A DNA stretch of 64,000 nucleotides from Phaeoceros laevis. Taxonomy: Eukaryota > Anthocerotophyta > Anthocerotopsida > Notothyladales. Each line of letters starts with the position of its first letter. Within the stretch, counting starts at the first letter, position 1. Below, one piece after another: positions 63,801-64,000 of this stretch. Under the pieces are notes generated by a model. The model made no database searches and was not told the origin of the DNA. It saw nothing but the letters and a program-made list of their open reading frames with translations. The stretch is taken from positions 45,262-109,261 of the forward strand of contig JBNGIQ010008842.1 in the NCBI GenBank assembly GCA_049999765.1. Direction: 5' to 3'. The position numbers were made by a program, and so were the translations under genes.

Positions 63801-64000
63801 TGACCGCAGCATCGCCCTGATTGACCTGTCTACTGCTTCCACAATCTGGATATCGCAGGCCACCTGTCAGTTGTCAGTCGGCTAGGGGGGCGATCTGGCT
63901 TGCAGCTTGCAATTGGTTTAGCTCAACAGTTAGAGGGCATACATGTGCCTTCGTAATGGCGTTGAAAGTCTAACAAGAGGAAGTTCCGAACATGACTTAA
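60881..64000. other. pyrimidine-rich possible leader region, gene not identified
   Basis: From about 60900 the plus strand becomes CT-rich (ctcctctctctcctctctcttcacc), as often seen at plant transcription starts, and many short plus-strand ATG frames follow (61416-61661, 62000-62212, 62933-63130). None has a recognisable domain. The minus-strand frame at 61108-61812 starts with TTG and is Arg/Gln-rich, as expected for antisense of CT-rich DNA. A gene start running off the window is possible, and the second gap interrupts the region. Confidence 0.3.
62821..62920. other. assembly gap (100 N)
   Basis: Exactly 100 N, a conventional placeholder. Flanking sequence on both sides is GC-rich and His/Pro/Ser-coding in some frames, a composition that often breaks short-read assemblies. 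Confidence 0.99.

Noticed and set aside
63915-63950. tttagctcaacagttagagggc, tRNA D-arm-like
   Set aside because: No plausible acceptor stem and no GTTC-type T loop downstream.

Overview
The window reads as nuclear DNA of a land plant that still makes swimming sperm, most likely a gene-dense bryophyte or lycophyte. The reasons are: spliceosomal genes with many short introns (mostly about 60-200 bp); plant-specific families (an ABI3-type B3 regulator, a PsbP-domain lumen protein, cytosolic alpha-glucan phosphorylase, peptide deformylase 1B, an EDR2-type DUF1336 protein); a cluster of PLS-class organellar RNA-editing PPR genes; and a ropporin/radial-spoke-11-like flagellar gene, a class absent from flowering plants. 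No prokaryotic features, CRISPR, rRNA or convincing tRNA genes were seen. Two runs of exactly 100 N (8129-8228, 62821-62920) are assembly gaps.

Layout. 1-5400: an ABI3/VP1-like gene (+, six exons) whose last codon is followed directly by a hAT transposon remnant (3499-4728). The transposon's own end supplies the stop codon. 5400-8770: repeat-rich DNA with a second, TIR-bearing element. 8774-10089 (-): a small membrane-anchored protein with a possible BAG-like C-terminus. 10691-11668 (+): a PsbP-domain lumen protein (PPD4-like). 13715-18181 (-): cytosolic alpha-glucan phosphorylase, 15 exons. 18200-22500: repeats, including a roughly 170-bp satellite. 22550-24668 (-): a Tra2/SR45a-type splicing factor with a one-codon first exon and a 20-nt microexon. 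25187-26582 (+): peptide deformylase.

28.5-39.1 kb holds four related PPR genes in alternating orientation (+,-,+,-). Two carry DYW deaminase domains with non-canonical C-termini and two stop inside the E+ region. 39302-39883 (+): a SIS-domain sugar-phosphate isomerase. 40118-44441 (-): condensin-II subunit CAP-G2. 45246-50875 (+): COPII coat protein SEC31 (22 exons). 51805-54480 (-): a short, acylation-competent DUF1336 (EDR2-like) protein. 56214-57345 (+): the ropporin/RSP11-like gene. 57.4-64 kb: no gene I can name.

Most genes are independent housekeeping units. The plastid/mitochondrial theme recurs (four PPRs, deformylase, PsbP-like protein). The most notable structures are the transposon-made stop codon in the ABI3-like gene, the alternating PPR cluster with repeated loss of DYW, and the triplicated splice-acceptor region in the flagellar gene. 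Exon boundaries were assigned by hand from GT/AG (one GC/AG) sites, frame continuity and remembered family alignments; no search was run.
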